Assembly (NCBI GenBank): GCA_018897395.1 | Contig: JAHIKV010000271.1 | Location: forward strand, 1-23,989 | From: Planctomycetota bacterium | GTDB lineage: Bacteria > Planctomycetota > Planctomycetia > Pirellulales > Thermoguttaceae | Direction of reading: 5' to 3' | DNA length: 23,989 nucleotides | Part shown: piece by piece, positions 8,447 through 15,911 of the stretch | Numbering within the stretch: the stretch's first letter is position 1 | Layout of the letters: every line of letters begins with the position of its first letter | Program-made: the position numbers and the translations under genes | The notes under the pieces: generated by a model | The model's input: only the letters and a program-made list of their open reading frames with translations | What the model was told of the DNA's origin: nothing | Database searches by the model: none

Positions 8447-9151
8447 ATGAAGATCGATAGCCCACTGCTGAACAAGTTCGGCGGCCTGTTGGCCACGGCG
8501 GCGGTGCGCTGGTGGATGAGTACGCTGGACTACAAGGTCGCCTACTACGACCGGACCATCGACCCGTATTTCGCGGACTGCCGGGGTCAGATGATTTACA
8601 TTTTCTGGCACGAGTACATTCTCTGTCCGCTGTATTTGCGAGGGCATTGCAATTTGGCGATGCTATTGAGCCGCCACCGCGACGCGGAAATCCTTTCCCA
8701 CGCGGCGCGCCATTTCGGGTTCGAGTTTGTGCGCGGCTCGACCCGTCGGGGGGGCGTGTCGGCGTTGCGGCAGTTGTTGGCCCGCAGCCGGCGGATGCAC
8801 TTGACCATCACGCCCGACGGCCCGCGCGGTCCGCGGCGGCGGTTGGCCCCGGGGTGCGTCTACCTGGCCTCGAAACTCGGGATGCCGCTGGTGGTGATGG
8901 GCTACGGCTACGACCGGCCGTGGCGTGTCCGCGGCGCCTGGGACCATTTCGCCGTTCCGCGTCCCGGTTCTCGCGCTCGGGCGATACCCAGCGGCGAGAT
9001 ATTCGTCCCTCCCGATCTCGACCGGCAAGGACTGGAGCATTATCGCCAAAAAATCGAGCGGCTCCTAAACCGTTTGACCTTCGAGGCCGAGTCCTGGGCC
9101 GCCTCCGGATCGCGCAAGACCGGTCAGATGAACGTGCGACACTACGGGTGA
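8447..9151 (+). CDS. DUF374 lysophospholipid acyltransferase-like protein
   Basis: This 234-residue protein has the DUF374 layout. An N-terminal hydrophobic segment (FGGLLATAAVRWWM) is followed by IFWHEYIL at residues 52-59, which holds the likely catalytic His, RGSTRRGGVSALRQLL at 97-111, and TITPDGPRGPRRRLAPG near 120-135. DUF374 enzymes are related to LpxL/PlsC acyltransferases and are thought to acylate lipid A precursors or other envelope lipids at the inner membrane. ATG 8447 starts just before the hydrophobic segment; upstream is CCACTAC repeat with no clear Shine-Dalgarno. It follows dapF on the same strand at about 200 bp and could be co-transcribed. The exact acyl donor and acceptor are unknown. 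Confidence 0.82.
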   Translation: MKIDSPLLNKFGGLLATAAVRWWMSTLDYKVAYYDRTIDPYFADCRGQMIYIFWHEYILCPLYLRGHCNLAMLLSRHRDAEILSHAARHFGFEFVRGSTRRGGVSALRQLLARSRRMHLTITPDGPRGPRRRLAPGCVYLASKLGMPLVVMGYGYDRPWRVRGAWDHFAVPRPGSRARAIPSGEIFVPPDLDRQGLEHYRQKIERLLNRLTFEAESWAASGSRKTGQMNVRHYG

Positions 9152-9162
9152 GCGTGCGAGAA

Positions 9163-9237
9163 GGGGACAGGTCCATGTTTTCGGCCGACCGTTTGTCCGC
9201 AAAACACGTTTTCTCGCCGAAAAATGGACCAGTCCCC
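9163..9237. repeat. GGGGACAG-type hairpin element, intergenic copy
   Basis: The left arm from 9163 (GGGGACAGGTCCAT then GTTTTCGGC) pairs with the right arm ending at 9237 (GCCGAAAAATGGACC then AGTCCCC), with one mismatch and one indel. The loop has a smaller inner palindrome. It sits between the convergent acyltransferase and methyltransferase genes, where it could end both transcripts. It is a diverged relative of the element inside the AsmA-like gene. Confidence 0.85.
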
Positions 9238-9250
9238 AACCAAGCGCGGA

Positions 9251-10003
9251 TCACTCCTTGATCAACTCGACGCAGATGCCGCCGGCGCGAAGCGCCTTGT
9301 GCATCGGGGTGAACCAGAGTTCGCGGCCCCAACGAAGGCCCACTTCTCCGCAAATCTGGGCCAATTCCCGGCGATTGTAAGTACGGCAGCACCACATCCG
9401 GCTCGTCCAGGCGCCGGAAAAGGTGTCCTCGGTCGTCAGCAGCAACATGCGTGCGCCCGGCTCCATTACCCGGCTCAATTCCGACAGCCCCGGCCGGGCG
9501 TCGGGCAGGTGCTCCAACACGTATCCGCAAGTCACGCGGTCGAACGAGGCATCGGCGAAAGGGAGCCGGGTAAGGTCGGCCACCACGAACCGGGGCCGGG
9601 CGCTGCGGAGCCGGTTCCGGGCGCGGCGGAGCATCTCGTGCGAGAGGTCGAAACAGACGAGCTCCGCCTCCTTGTCGGAATACTTGATTAAGTGCCGGGC
9701 AATTTGGCCGGCGCCGCTGCCTACGTCCAGGATGCGGCGGGCACCGCGGAGGTCGAACTTCCGCTCGCGGAACAACCTCGCGCCCAGTGACGTGTGCAGG
9801 GAGAGCATGCTGCACGTGGCGAGGATTGCCCCCTGCGGCCCGTCGTATACGTCCCGGACCTTCTCCCGGTACTCGTCGAAGCTGACCCGCCCGATCAGCC
9901 GATGCTCGACCAGCCGATTCAGCACCGGCTTCCGTCGTTCGGCGGGGTCGGACGGATGCTTTCGGGGCCTAGCGGCTCGGCGGCGGTCGGTCTTCGATGC
10001 CAT
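9251..10003 (-). CDS. Class I SAM-dependent methyltransferase
   Basis: The 250-residue protein has a basic N-terminus (KTDRRRAARPRK). A Methyltransf_11/25-type domain follows: motif I ILDVGSGAGQIARHL at residues 91-105, an acidic end of strand 2 (LVCFDLS), VVADLTRLPFADASFD, and GYVLEHLPDARPGLSELSRV. It should methylate a small molecule or lipid using S-adenosylmethionine; the substrate is not evident. ATG 10003 is preferred to a TTG ten codons upstream; neither has a clear Shine-Dalgarno. The 80 residues before motif I (RLIGRVSFDEYREKVRDVYDG) form a helical cap usual in ubiquinone/lipid-type methyltransferases. The gene is convergent with the acyltransferase gene. Confidence 0.85.
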   Translation of the reverse strand: MASKTDRRRAARPRKHPSDPAERRKPVLNRLVEHRLIGRVSFDEYREKVRDVYDGPQGAILATCSMLSLHTSLGARLFRERKFDLRGARRILDVGSGAGQIARHLIKYSDKEAELVCFDLSHEMLRRARNRLRSARPRFVVADLTRLPFADASFDRVTCGYVLEHLPDARPGLSELSRVMEPGARMLLLTTEDTFSGAWTSRMWCCRTYNRRELAQICGEVGLRWGRELWFTPMHKALRAGGICVELIKE

Positions 10004-10257
10004 GGTCGCTGATTGTGTTTCGAGGGCGGGCAAAACCCGATTATCCGCGGCTACGTGAAAACGCGCTCATACTCGCCACGGATACGGTACACTATATTTC
10101 TATCGAATATAGATATACCATTTGGGTAGCAATTCCGCCAGCCCCCGCCGGGGCAAGAAGGCCCCGGATTCCCCCCCGCCTGTCTTACAATCGCTTTCGC
10201 CGGCAATCTGTAGCGCAGCCGCCCTCGACTGTGCCACAAAATGGGTTTTGAGATTGT
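10004..10257. other. Gap upstream of the methyltransferase gene
   Basis: No gene is seen here. An AT-rich inverted repeat, CTATATT and AATATAG with a 7-base spacer at 10092-10112, stands out from the GC-rich surroundings and could be an operator or promoter of the methyltransferase gene. A GC hairpin CCGGGGC..GCCCCGG lies at 10148-10167. Both readings are inferred from symmetry only. Confidence 0.35.
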
Positions 10258-10398
10258 TGAGGGTGTCCGGGAATTGTCCATTTAGCCCGCCGTGAATACA
10301 CGGCGGGCAGCGGTGGGTGGACGCTCCAGACCGTGCCCCGGGTGTATTCACCCGGGGCTAAATAGCTGTTTATGCGGGCCAATTTTCGGACGCCCTCA
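10258..10398. mobile_element. MITE-like palindromic element, copy 2 (complete)
   Basis: A 141-bp unit is bounded by imperfect terminal inverted repeats. The left end is TGAGGGTGTCCGGGAATTG at 10258-10276, and the complement at 10380-10398 agrees at 16 of 19 bases. Inside are the two 9-bp-stem hairpins with AATA and TATT loops also seen at 185-260. No coding capacity and no obvious target-site duplication are seen. It ends just before the stop codon of the GAP1 gene, as copy 1 ends beside the permease stop. Confidence 0.7.
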
Positions 10399-10406
10399 GA
10401 TAGTGG

Positions 10407-11726
10407 CTAAGCCGTTTCGCCGAACAGCAGGCAGAGGACGTCCAGCGCTTGGATGGCCCGGTCGGATTGCCGGATGCCGTCGGCGTCGGCACATTCACCC
10501 CAAATCGACAAGGCGTACCGCAAATACTGTTCCCGCGACTCGGCCACCATCTCTTCGCCCAACTCGTCGAGCAGCCTGGGCCAAGCCGCTTGAAGCTGTT
10601 CGATCGCGCCGGGCTGTCCGTTGATGGCCTCGTAGACCACGTCGTCGAGGTGCTCCAGCTTGTTGAGTACTTCCGGCGAGCTGAGATCGAAGCATGTAGA
10701 GCGGTGTGACGCGGCCGTTGCCGTCGAAGCCGTCGTGTCGCTCTTCGAGAACCGACGATGGGCGGCATGGGCACTGTGCGCGGGGGGCGGGGCCGCCGCC
10801 GACCCGACCGGCCGCCGACCGCCCATCTCCAGGGCATCCAACCCCTCCTGCAATTGCAGTCCCAGCGCGGGAAGGTCGTCCAGCGAGAGATTGAACCGCC
10901 GTTTGGACACCTGCGCGGCCAGAAAGGGGATTTGCCCGGCCGCCAACGCCCGCCGGACGAGTTGCCCCCAACCGTCGAGCGGCATCGATCGCGGCGCCGT
11001 GCCGCTTCGCAACTCCAGCACCGCGACGTTTGAATAACCGGCCACCCAACAGCGCTCGGCCGGATCGCCGGAGAGGGCCACCACGCGGAACGGCCGCCGC
11101 GGCGAGAACTTCAGACCCGTCGAGAACGAAAACTCCAGCCGGCACTCCGGCGGCAGACAACCGAACAGCCCGGCGATCAAAGACGCGGGCGAAGGCGTGC
11201 CGCCGACGGCCAGGCACACGGCGTCGCGCGCCGCCTGCACCAACGCGGCCATGTTCTCCGGGCCGGGGTCGGTAGCCAGAAGAGTCAGCAACGCCTCGTC
11301 CACCGGCGCCGCGCCGCCGGGCAACCAGAGCGGATCCAACAGCGGGTCGGCCGGATCATCGCCCCCCCAGAGACCCTGGTTCGACGTCGCACGGATCAGC
11401 GAGAACGGATTGTTGCCGAAGCGGGCCAGTGTCTCCGGCGGCACGATCAGGCAATGTGTATAAACGCGTCGCCCGCCGTCGCGATATGCCCCGCCCACGG
11501 TCAGGGACCGGGACACGCAATACGCCCCGCTCGGCAGCGGATGGAAGTTGAAGCTCTCGGCCTCGGGGTCCGGGTCGATCATCGAATCGTGCGACGGCCC
11601 CCAAGCGGCCAACTCCCTGGCGTCCGCCTCGCCGACGCCGGCACTGCCGGCCACGACCCGGTATCCGCTCGCGCCGTCGGTCTTAACCGAGGTGAATACG
11701 GCTTGTTCCACTGGTTGCTTATCCAC
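10407..11726 (-). CDS. GTPase-associated protein 1 (GAP1-N2 domain) with helical C-terminus
   Basis: This protein of about 439 residues opens with VEQAVFTSVKTDGASGYRVV, then SFNFHPLPSGAYCVSRSL, GGRRVYTHCLIVPPETLARF and NNPFSLIRA. I recognise this as the N-terminal domain of GAP1 proteins, described from comparative genomics as partners of GTPases in conflict or signalling systems. A middle domain (LECRLEFSFSTGLKFSP-like, residues about 190-300) follows. A low-complexity Ala/Pro/Ser linker near 305-340 and a helical C-terminus (EHLDDVVYEAINGQ, ESREQYLRYALSIWGE) complete it. GTG 11726 has GGGAG five bases upstream and lies 13 bases after the stop of the coiled-coil gene; a GTG at 11747 would overlap that stop. 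No GTPase is within the window, so the partner is missing or distant. Confidence 0.7.
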   Translation of the reverse strand: MDKQPVEQAVFTSVKTDGASGYRVVAGSAGVGEADARELAAWGPSHDSMIDPDPEAESFNFHPLPSGAYCVSRSLTVGGAYRDGGRRVYTHCLIVPPETLARFGNNPFSLIRATSNQGLWGGDDPADPLLDPLWLPGGAAPVDEALLTLLATDPGPENMAALVQAARDAVCLAVGGTPSPASLIAGLFGCLPPECRLEFSFSTGLKFSPRRPFRVVALSGDPAERCWVAGYSNVAVLELRSGTAPRSMPLDGWGQLVRRALAAGQIPFLAAQVSKRRFNLSLDDLPALGLQLQEGLDALEMGGRRPVGSAAAPPPAHSAHAAHRRFSKSDTTASTATAASHRSTCFDLSSPEVLNKLEHLDDVVYEAINGQPGAIEQLQAAWPRLLDELGEEMVAESREQYLRYALSIWGECADADGIRQSDRAIQALDVLCLLFGETA

Positions 11727-11739
11727 GCTTTCTCCCGCG

Positions 11740-12033
11740 CTACACACGGTTTATCTTGGCCGTAATTTTTTTCTGTTGGGCGACCGATTCGGCCAACTCG
11801 GCCGCCAAAGCGGCCAATCTCTCGATTTGGTCGTCCAGCGTCGCCCGATCCGTATCTCGTTGGGCCTGCCGGTTGGCAACCTCCTGGACCAGCAGCCCGT
11901 CGGCCAAACCAGCCAGCCGGTCGAATAAGCCCTCGAAAAACGTCCGCAACTCGGCGTGAGACGCGCGTATTTCCGCCAGGGCGTCTTGGACGCCGCCTTC
12001 TCCGGCGGATTGGTTCGATAACTCGACTGACAT
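11740..12033 (-). CDS. Small coiled-coil protein of the GAP1 cassette
   Basis: ATG 12033, with AGAGGA six bases upstream, opens a 97-residue acidic protein beginning MSVELSNQSAG. It is predicted almost wholly helical, with heptad-like leucines in LRTFFEGLFDRLAGLADGLL and in DDQIERLAALAAELAESVAQ, ending KKITAKINRV. No signal peptide or enzymatic motif is visible. The stop lies 13 bases before the GAP1 start, so the two form one transcription unit and the small protein is probably its partner or an oligomerising adaptor. The function is otherwise unknown. Confidence 0.65.
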   Translation of the reverse strand: MSVELSNQSAGEGGVQDALAEIRASHAELRTFFEGLFDRLAGLADGLLVQEVANRQAQRDTDRATLDDQIERLAALAAELAESVAQQKKITAKINRV

Positions 12034-12527
12034 GGGTATTCCTCTCGGGCCGAAAAGCAACTGCCATAAAAAACCTACGTCAGGCTTCCGCCGCGGGCAA
12101 ATCCGGCCACATTCGACTTATTCCGAGGCGTTGTTTACTTTTTGCAACATCGGAAAAGTCGTCTGTTTGGGGAGTTGCGGTAAACATTTGTCTAAACCGT
12201 TCACGGCACTCATTTTCACGTCCCGAGAATGTGTTTTTTTGGGTGCGTGATACGCACCACAACATACGGGGGGATACGGGGGGCGGTGCGATTCACCCTA
12301 CGGATTGTGGCCGTCGCGGCACGAAATACTATATAAATCATGGGCATTGTGGAAATCCGGGGCGGCTGAGGGGGCTGGTGAAAGCTCGTCCGCCCGAAAT
12401 TGCCCTGGACAACCTTCCGACTTTTTGCGACACTCCCGCCCAAATTCCACGGACGCCGGGCCTTCATCGCCCGGACCGTTTCGTCGCTTGTTCCGTCTCT
12501 CGGCAACCTTACGAAGGGGTGCGAATC
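12034..12527. other. Divergent intergenic region of about 490 bp
   Basis: It must hold promoters for the GAP1 cassette (-) and the secreted-protein gene (+). A diverged copy of the GGGTGCGT..ACGCACC palindrome lies at 12241-12260, of the type repeated at 23751-23909. The AT-richer part at 12130-12240, with a run of seven T, is a plausible promoter area, but no certain -35/-10 pair is called. No gene is supported. Confidence 0.4.
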
Positions 12528-12950
12528 ATGAAAGCGAAAATCGCAAAACTCATCTCGGTCGCCGCGATGCTGCTCATGCTGGCCGGCACGCGACCGGCCG
12601 TTTGCCAAGGTTGGTCGCCGTGGAATCCGTTGGCCTCCGGCGGCAAGAGCGAGTCCAATTCGAAAAAGCCGGTTTCCAGGACCGCAAAAAAACCACCGTC
12701 AACGTGGGACAAAATCGCCTCGGGCACCAAGAACTTCTTCGGCAAAATCGACGACGCTTTTTCGTTCAAGAAGTCACCGCCGAAGAAGCGCACCACGATG
12801 CCGTACGCCCATCCGAGGTACCCCGGCCTGACGGCACAGAATAAGAAAGAATCGAAGTCCTGGTTCGATTCCTGGTTCGGGCCGAAGGAGCCGGAGAAGC
12901 CAAGGAACGTCAGCGAGTGGATGGAGCAAAACAAGCGTCTCGATCCGTAA
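12528..12950 (+). CDS. Secreted basic hypothetical protein
   Basis: The 140-residue protein starts with a clear Sec signal peptide: MKAKIAKLISVAAMLLMLAG, then TRPAVCQG, with likely cleavage near residue 27. The mature part is Lys/Ser/Pro-rich and tryptophan-dotted (GWSPWNPLASGGKS, PSTWDKIASGTKNFFGKI, SWFDSWFGPKEPEKP), ending VSEWMEQNKRLDP. Proteins of this sort, with a STWDKI..GTK..F core, appear in planctomycetes as uncharacterised secreted proteins; no function is known to me. ATG 12528 has AAGGGG about eight bases upstream. The frame is open to 12231, but the signal peptide fixes the start. It is followed 46 bases later by a lipoprotein gene, so the two may work together in the envelope. 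Confidence 0.75.
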   Translation: MKAKIAKLISVAAMLLMLAGTRPAVCQGWSPWNPLASGGKSESNSKKPVSRTAKKPPSTWDKIASGTKNFFGKIDDAFSFKKSPPKKRTTMPYAHPRYPGLTAQNKKESKSWFDSWFGPKEPEKPRNVSEWMEQNKRLDP

Positions 12951-12996
12951 GACGATCGCGGCGGCATGACAGGCCCGCAGGAGGAGCTTTCCCGGC

Positions 12997-13200
12997 GTGA
13001 GCGCTGCAGAAGGAAACCGATTTATTCGATTGATGGCCGCTTGTCTGGTGTGGGTGGTATTGTCGACGGCCGGCTGCGCCACCACGTCGAAACTGATGAG
13101 AAAGTTGCCCGGCCCCGTCGGACAAAGCGCGCGAGACGAACTGCTCCGTAGCGAGGTGGAGTCCGACGACTTTCCCAGCGCGAAGCAGGCCGGGGTGTGA
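12997..13200 (+). CDS. Small lipoprotein
   Basis: GTG 12997 follows a strong AGGAGGAG at 12979-12986 and opens 67 codons. The N-terminal region RLMAACLVWVVLSTAGCATT has a lipobox (STAGC), so the protein should be lipid-modified at that Cys and held in the membrane. The mature part has only about 40 residues and ends ESDDFPSAKQAGV; I recall a similar D-FP-A--AG(V/L) ending on small planctomycetal lipoproteins. ATG 13033 is an alternative start at the hydrophobic core but lacks the ribosome site. It is probably co-transcribed with the secreted-protein gene upstream. Function unknown. Confidence 0.68.
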   Translation: MSAAEGNRFIRLMAACLVWVVLSTAGCATTSKLMRKLPGPVGQSARDELLRSEVESDDFPSAKQAGV

Positions 13201-13232
13201 GACAACATCGGGGGCCATGTTGGGAACCAAGC

Positions 13233-13262
13233 TGGGGTGGCAGTTCAACTGCCACCCCAACA
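13233..13262. terminator. GGGGTGGCAG hairpin between convergent genes
   Basis: GGGGTGGCAGTT and AACTGCCACCCC form a near-perfect 12-bp stem with almost no loop. It lies between the convergent lipoprotein and URO-D-like genes, so it may end transcription from either side, though no T-run follows. The same motif recurs near 8355-8385. Confidence 0.5.
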
Positions 13263-13297
13263 AGATACCGGTGGGGCATCGCTTCGCTCGACCCACC

Positions 13298-14299
13298 CTA
13301 CAGTTGCTCCTGTCGTCGCCGGTAGTCCATCCGCTTGACGAACTCGTCGAACATGACGCGGGTCATTTCAGGTTTGACGGCCAGCGACTCGGGATCGCCG
13401 TAGTTGAATACGATCAGCCCGCCGTCCGGCGTGCTCCAATGCTCGACCAGCAACCGGGCCTCCTCGCGGACCTCTTGCTCGACGCCGCGCGGGAGCGTGG
13501 ACTGAATGTCCACGGTCGTGAGGAAACAGACCTTGCCGCGGAACTGCCGGCCGAACTCGATCAGCCCATAAGCCCGTGGCTGCTGCATGTTCAACACGTT
13601 CACGCCCAGTTCGATCAGCCGGGGGACGAAATCGTTGATCCGCCCGCAACTGTGCAGGAATACGTGCCACCCGTGGGCGCGGATCGCGCCGAAGAGCCGG
13701 GCGTAGCGCGGGGCGAAGAACCGCTCGAAGATCGCCCGGCTGACGAACGTACCCTGCTGTGTGCCCCAATCGTCGGTGAGGAACAGCCCGTCGATCCGGT
13801 CGCCGAACCGCCGGTGCAACTCGTCGAACTGCTCGAGGCGGAAATGGAGTATCATGTCGAGCGCCCGTTCCACCCGCCCCGGCTCGAGAAAGAAATCCTC
13901 CATCGCGGCGGCGAATCCGCGGAGCATGTGCAGCCGTTCGATGAGATTGAAATGGGCAGTGACGACGACGTATCGCCCCCGGGCTTCGGCCAGCAGCGGT
14001 CCGATCCGCTCGAAGAAGAAGGGATTTCTCGGCTCCGGCGGCCGATACCGCTCAAGCGCCGACCAATCGGCCAGCGGGTGCTCGACGACCTGGCCCATGT
14101 TTTTGGCCTCGGTCCGCCGCCAGCCGCAGCCCCAATCGTCCGGCGCGGCGCGGTCGAAGAACCATCCCGCGGCGGCCCGGTCCATCTCCCAAACGTCGCA
14201 CACGTCGTCCGGCGCCGAGTCCAGCTCGTGCTGCCAAAACGGCAGCCGCGACGGTTGCCGAAACTCGATCGCCCGGCGGACAAGCTCGCGGGAATTCAT
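13298..14299 (-). CDS. Uroporphyrinogen decarboxylase-family protein (not HemE itself)
   Basis: The 333-residue protein begins MNSRELVRRAIEFRQPSRLP, the usual start of URO-D-superfamily proteins of the HemE/MtaA/CmuA fold. Later motifs are FLTDDWGTQQG near residue 193, FLHSCGRINDFVPRLIELGV near 235, and NMQQPRAYGLIEFGRQF. HSCG in the last third is typical of the methylcobamide:CoM methyltransferase-like branch, where His/Cys bind zinc. The N-terminal Arg-rich substrate loop of true HemE is not seen, so a corrinoid or sugar/aromatic-related methyl transfer role is more likely; this is inference. ATG 14299 opens the conserved start. It lies 180 bases downstream of a Gfo/Idh oxidoreductase on the same strand, a pairing common in planctomycetal catabolic clusters. 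Confidence 0.78.
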   Translation of the reverse strand: MNSRELVRRAIEFRQPSRLPFWQHELDSAPDDVCDVWEMDRAAAGWFFDRAAPDDWGCGWRRTEAKNMGQVVEHPLADWSALERYRPPEPRNPFFFERIGPLLAEARGRYVVVTAHFNLIERLHMLRGFAAAMEDFFLEPGRVERALDMILHFRLEQFDELHRRFGDRIDGLFLTDDWGTQQGTFVSRAIFERFFAPRYARLFGAIRAHGWHVFLHSCGRINDFVPRLIELGVNVLNMQQPRAYGLIEFGRQFRGKVCFLTTVDIQSTLPRGVEQEVREEARLLVEHWSTPDGGLIVFNYGDPESLAVKPEMTRVMFDEFVKRMDYRRRQEQL

Positions 14300-14353
14300 A
14301 AATCATGTCCCCATTGTGAAAACTACGGATGGATACAGAGGGCGGGATTTTTA

Positions 14354-14464
14354 ATGAAGGGAGAAGAGAGAAGGGAGAAGGGTGAAGGGAGAGAAGGCGC
14401 CGGTTCGTTCCTCTCTCTTCACTCTTCTCTCTCTTCTCTCTTCACTCTTCTTTTCCTCCGCCTG
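14354..14464. repeat. Inverted purine/pyrimidine simple repeat (GAGAAGG / CTCTTCT)
   Basis: A GAAGGGA/GAAGAGA repeat at 14354-14397 faces a TCTCTTC/ACTCTTC repeat at 14411-14457 across a short GC loop. The transcript could form a long imperfect hairpin between the Gfo/Idh and URO-D-like genes. The strand asymmetry could also support a triplex. No coding function. Confidence 0.85.
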
Positions 14465-14479
14465 TGGTTCCTTCTATTA

Positions 14480-15502
14480 TTAAAGCGGCAATTTCACCGG
14501 TCGCCCCCCCTCGGCGATAGAACGGTCGATGGCCATGCAAAGCTCGTGGGTCTTGTAGGCGTCGGCCACGTTGCAGTGCGACTCGCGCCCCTGAAGGATG
14601 CTATCGACCAGATCGTTGATCTCGGCGTCGAAGGGGTGATGATGCACGTCGCCCGAATTGGGGAGCACCGTGGGCAGCGTGGCCCAATCGGTCTGGCCGG
14701 GCAGAAGCTTCTTGGACCATAGCCGGTCGTCGCGCAACGTCCCCTCGGTCCCCACCAGGTCGATGTTGAAGGAGTAAGGCATTTGACAATCCAACAGCAC
14801 GGAGGTCTTGCCGATTATCCCGCTACGGAACTTCACCACCGCCGCCACGTTGGCGTCGTACTCGAAGAAGCCCAGCTTGTTGTTCGAGACGGCCGCGACC
14901 TCGACCACCTCGTCGCCGACGAACCACCGCAAGGCGTCCACTCCGTGACAGCCCGCCAGGAGCATCGAGCTTCCGCCGGTCTTGCTGGGGACCGCCCAGG
15001 CTTGGCCGTGATACCAAGGCCCGATGCCGTGCCAGTAGTCCACCTCGGCGTAAAACAACTCGCCGATCGCGCCGGAGGCCAACAGCGACTTGATGTTCTC
15101 GAACAGCGGGTTCCAGCGCAACACGAAACTGACGATGCTTCGGACGCCGGCCTTTTCCACCGCGTCGCGCAGCGCGCGGTTCTCCTCCATCGTGATGGCC
15201 ATCGGCTTCTCGATGAGGATGTGTTTTCCGGCCTCGGCGGCGGCGATGCCCTGAGCGGCGTGGACGTGGTTCGGCCCGCTGAGGTTCACCACGTCCGCTC
15301 GCGGATCGGCCAAAACCGCGTCGAAGTCGTCGCCCGCCGGACAATCCAGGCCAAGATCGTCGATCAGCCGTTGGGCGGTCTCGCGTCTCCGGCTGCTGAC
15401 CGATACTATCTCCACGTTTGGGTTTTTCATCCAACTCGCGGCATGAGCGTGGGCCACGTTGCCCGCGCCGTGGATGGCCACTCCCAGCTTTCCGTTTTCC
15501 AT
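14480..15502 (-). CDS. Gfo/Idh/MocA-family oxidoreductase
   Basis: The 340-residue protein has a Rossmann start (GVAIHGAGNVAHAHAASW), VSSRRRE after strand 2, NLSGPNHVHAAQGIAAAEAG, and the family's EKP motif at residues 98-100 (ILIEKPMAI). The C-terminal alpha/beta domain includes GGSSMLLAGCHGVDALRWF with the catalytic-type His. These enzymes use NAD(P) to oxidise or reduce sugars, inositols or related polyols; no leader is present, so it is cytoplasmic. ATG 15502 has AGGAG eight bases upstream; longer starts lack this. It is transcribed toward the URO-D-like gene and is divergent from a Tat-leader ORF at 15605. Confidence 0.88.
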   Translation of the reverse strand: MENGKLGVAIHGAGNVAHAHAASWMKNPNVEIVSVSSRRRETAQRLIDDLGLDCPAGDDFDAVLADPRADVVNLSGPNHVHAAQGIAAAEAGKHILIEKPMAITMEENRALRDAVEKAGVRSIVSFVLRWNPLFENIKSLLASGAIGELFYAEVDYWHGIGPWYHGQAWAVPSKTGGSSMLLAGCHGVDALRWFVGDEVVEVAAVSNNKLGFFEYDANVAAVVKFRSGIIGKTSVLLDCQMPYSFNIDLVGTEGTLRDDRLWSKKLLPGQTDWATLPTVLPNSGDVHHHPFDAEINDLVDSILQGRESHCNVADAYKTHELCMAIDRSIAEGGRPVKLPL

Positions 15503-15604
15503 GATTTCGCTCCTAGATGATTTCACGAGCCACAATCATATCATTATCGAGCAACGCCGAAAAGTCGCGCGGCACGACATCCCACCTTTCCAAGGAGTCC
15601 TTCC

Positions 15605-15862
15605 ATGTCATATTTTCCCGAAGTCTCCCGCCGTGGTTTTCTGAGGACAACCGCCGTCGGCGCGGCCGGAGCGGCCGCCGCCCAGGTGATCCCAGCCAGC
15701 GCATTGGGAAAGGACGGCAATACTTCCGCAACAGCCTCCCGGCTATCTCACATCAGGCTGGATTATCCCCACCTCCAAATGCGGGGTTGCCGTGGGGCCT
15801 GTATAACCGGCGGAATGGAACAAACGTCCTCCGCCGGCCTTCCCCTATCGCGGGCGAATTGA
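15605..15862 (+). pseudogene. Orphan Tat leader ORF, probably truncated Gfo/Idh-type gene
   Basis: AAGGAG at 15592-15597 precedes ATG 15605 by seven bases. The 85-codon frame begins MSYFPEVSRRGFLRTTAV, followed by GAAGAAAAQVIPASALGKDG: a twin-arginine signal, then the ASALGKDG piece that in planctomycetal secreted Gfo/Idh oxidoreductases leads into the Rossmann domain. Here the next residues (NTSATASRLSHIRLDY) do not form that domain and the frame ends at 15862. I infer that a deletion or insertion removed the enzyme body and left an intact leader and ribosome site. It could instead be a genuine small exported peptide. Confidence 0.6.
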
Positions 15863-15911
15863 TAAATTAAGGGATTCTCTATCGCGTTTACCGCCCTTTG
15901 GAGTCCGAATA

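Noticed and set aside
10084..10112. AT-rich island as a replication or phage attachment site
   Set aside because: A single 7-bp inverted repeat with no integrase, tRNA or DnaA-box cluster nearby; kept only as a possible operator.
12231..12527. N-terminal extension of the secreted protein
   Set aside because: It would bury a clear signal peptide 99 codons inside; the extension is Cys/His/Pro-rich and ribosome-site evidence favours 12528.
13217..14722. 501-codon plus-strand frame
   Set aside because: It is opposite the URO-D-like gene and passes through the GAGAAGG simple repeat; composition is that of a shadow.
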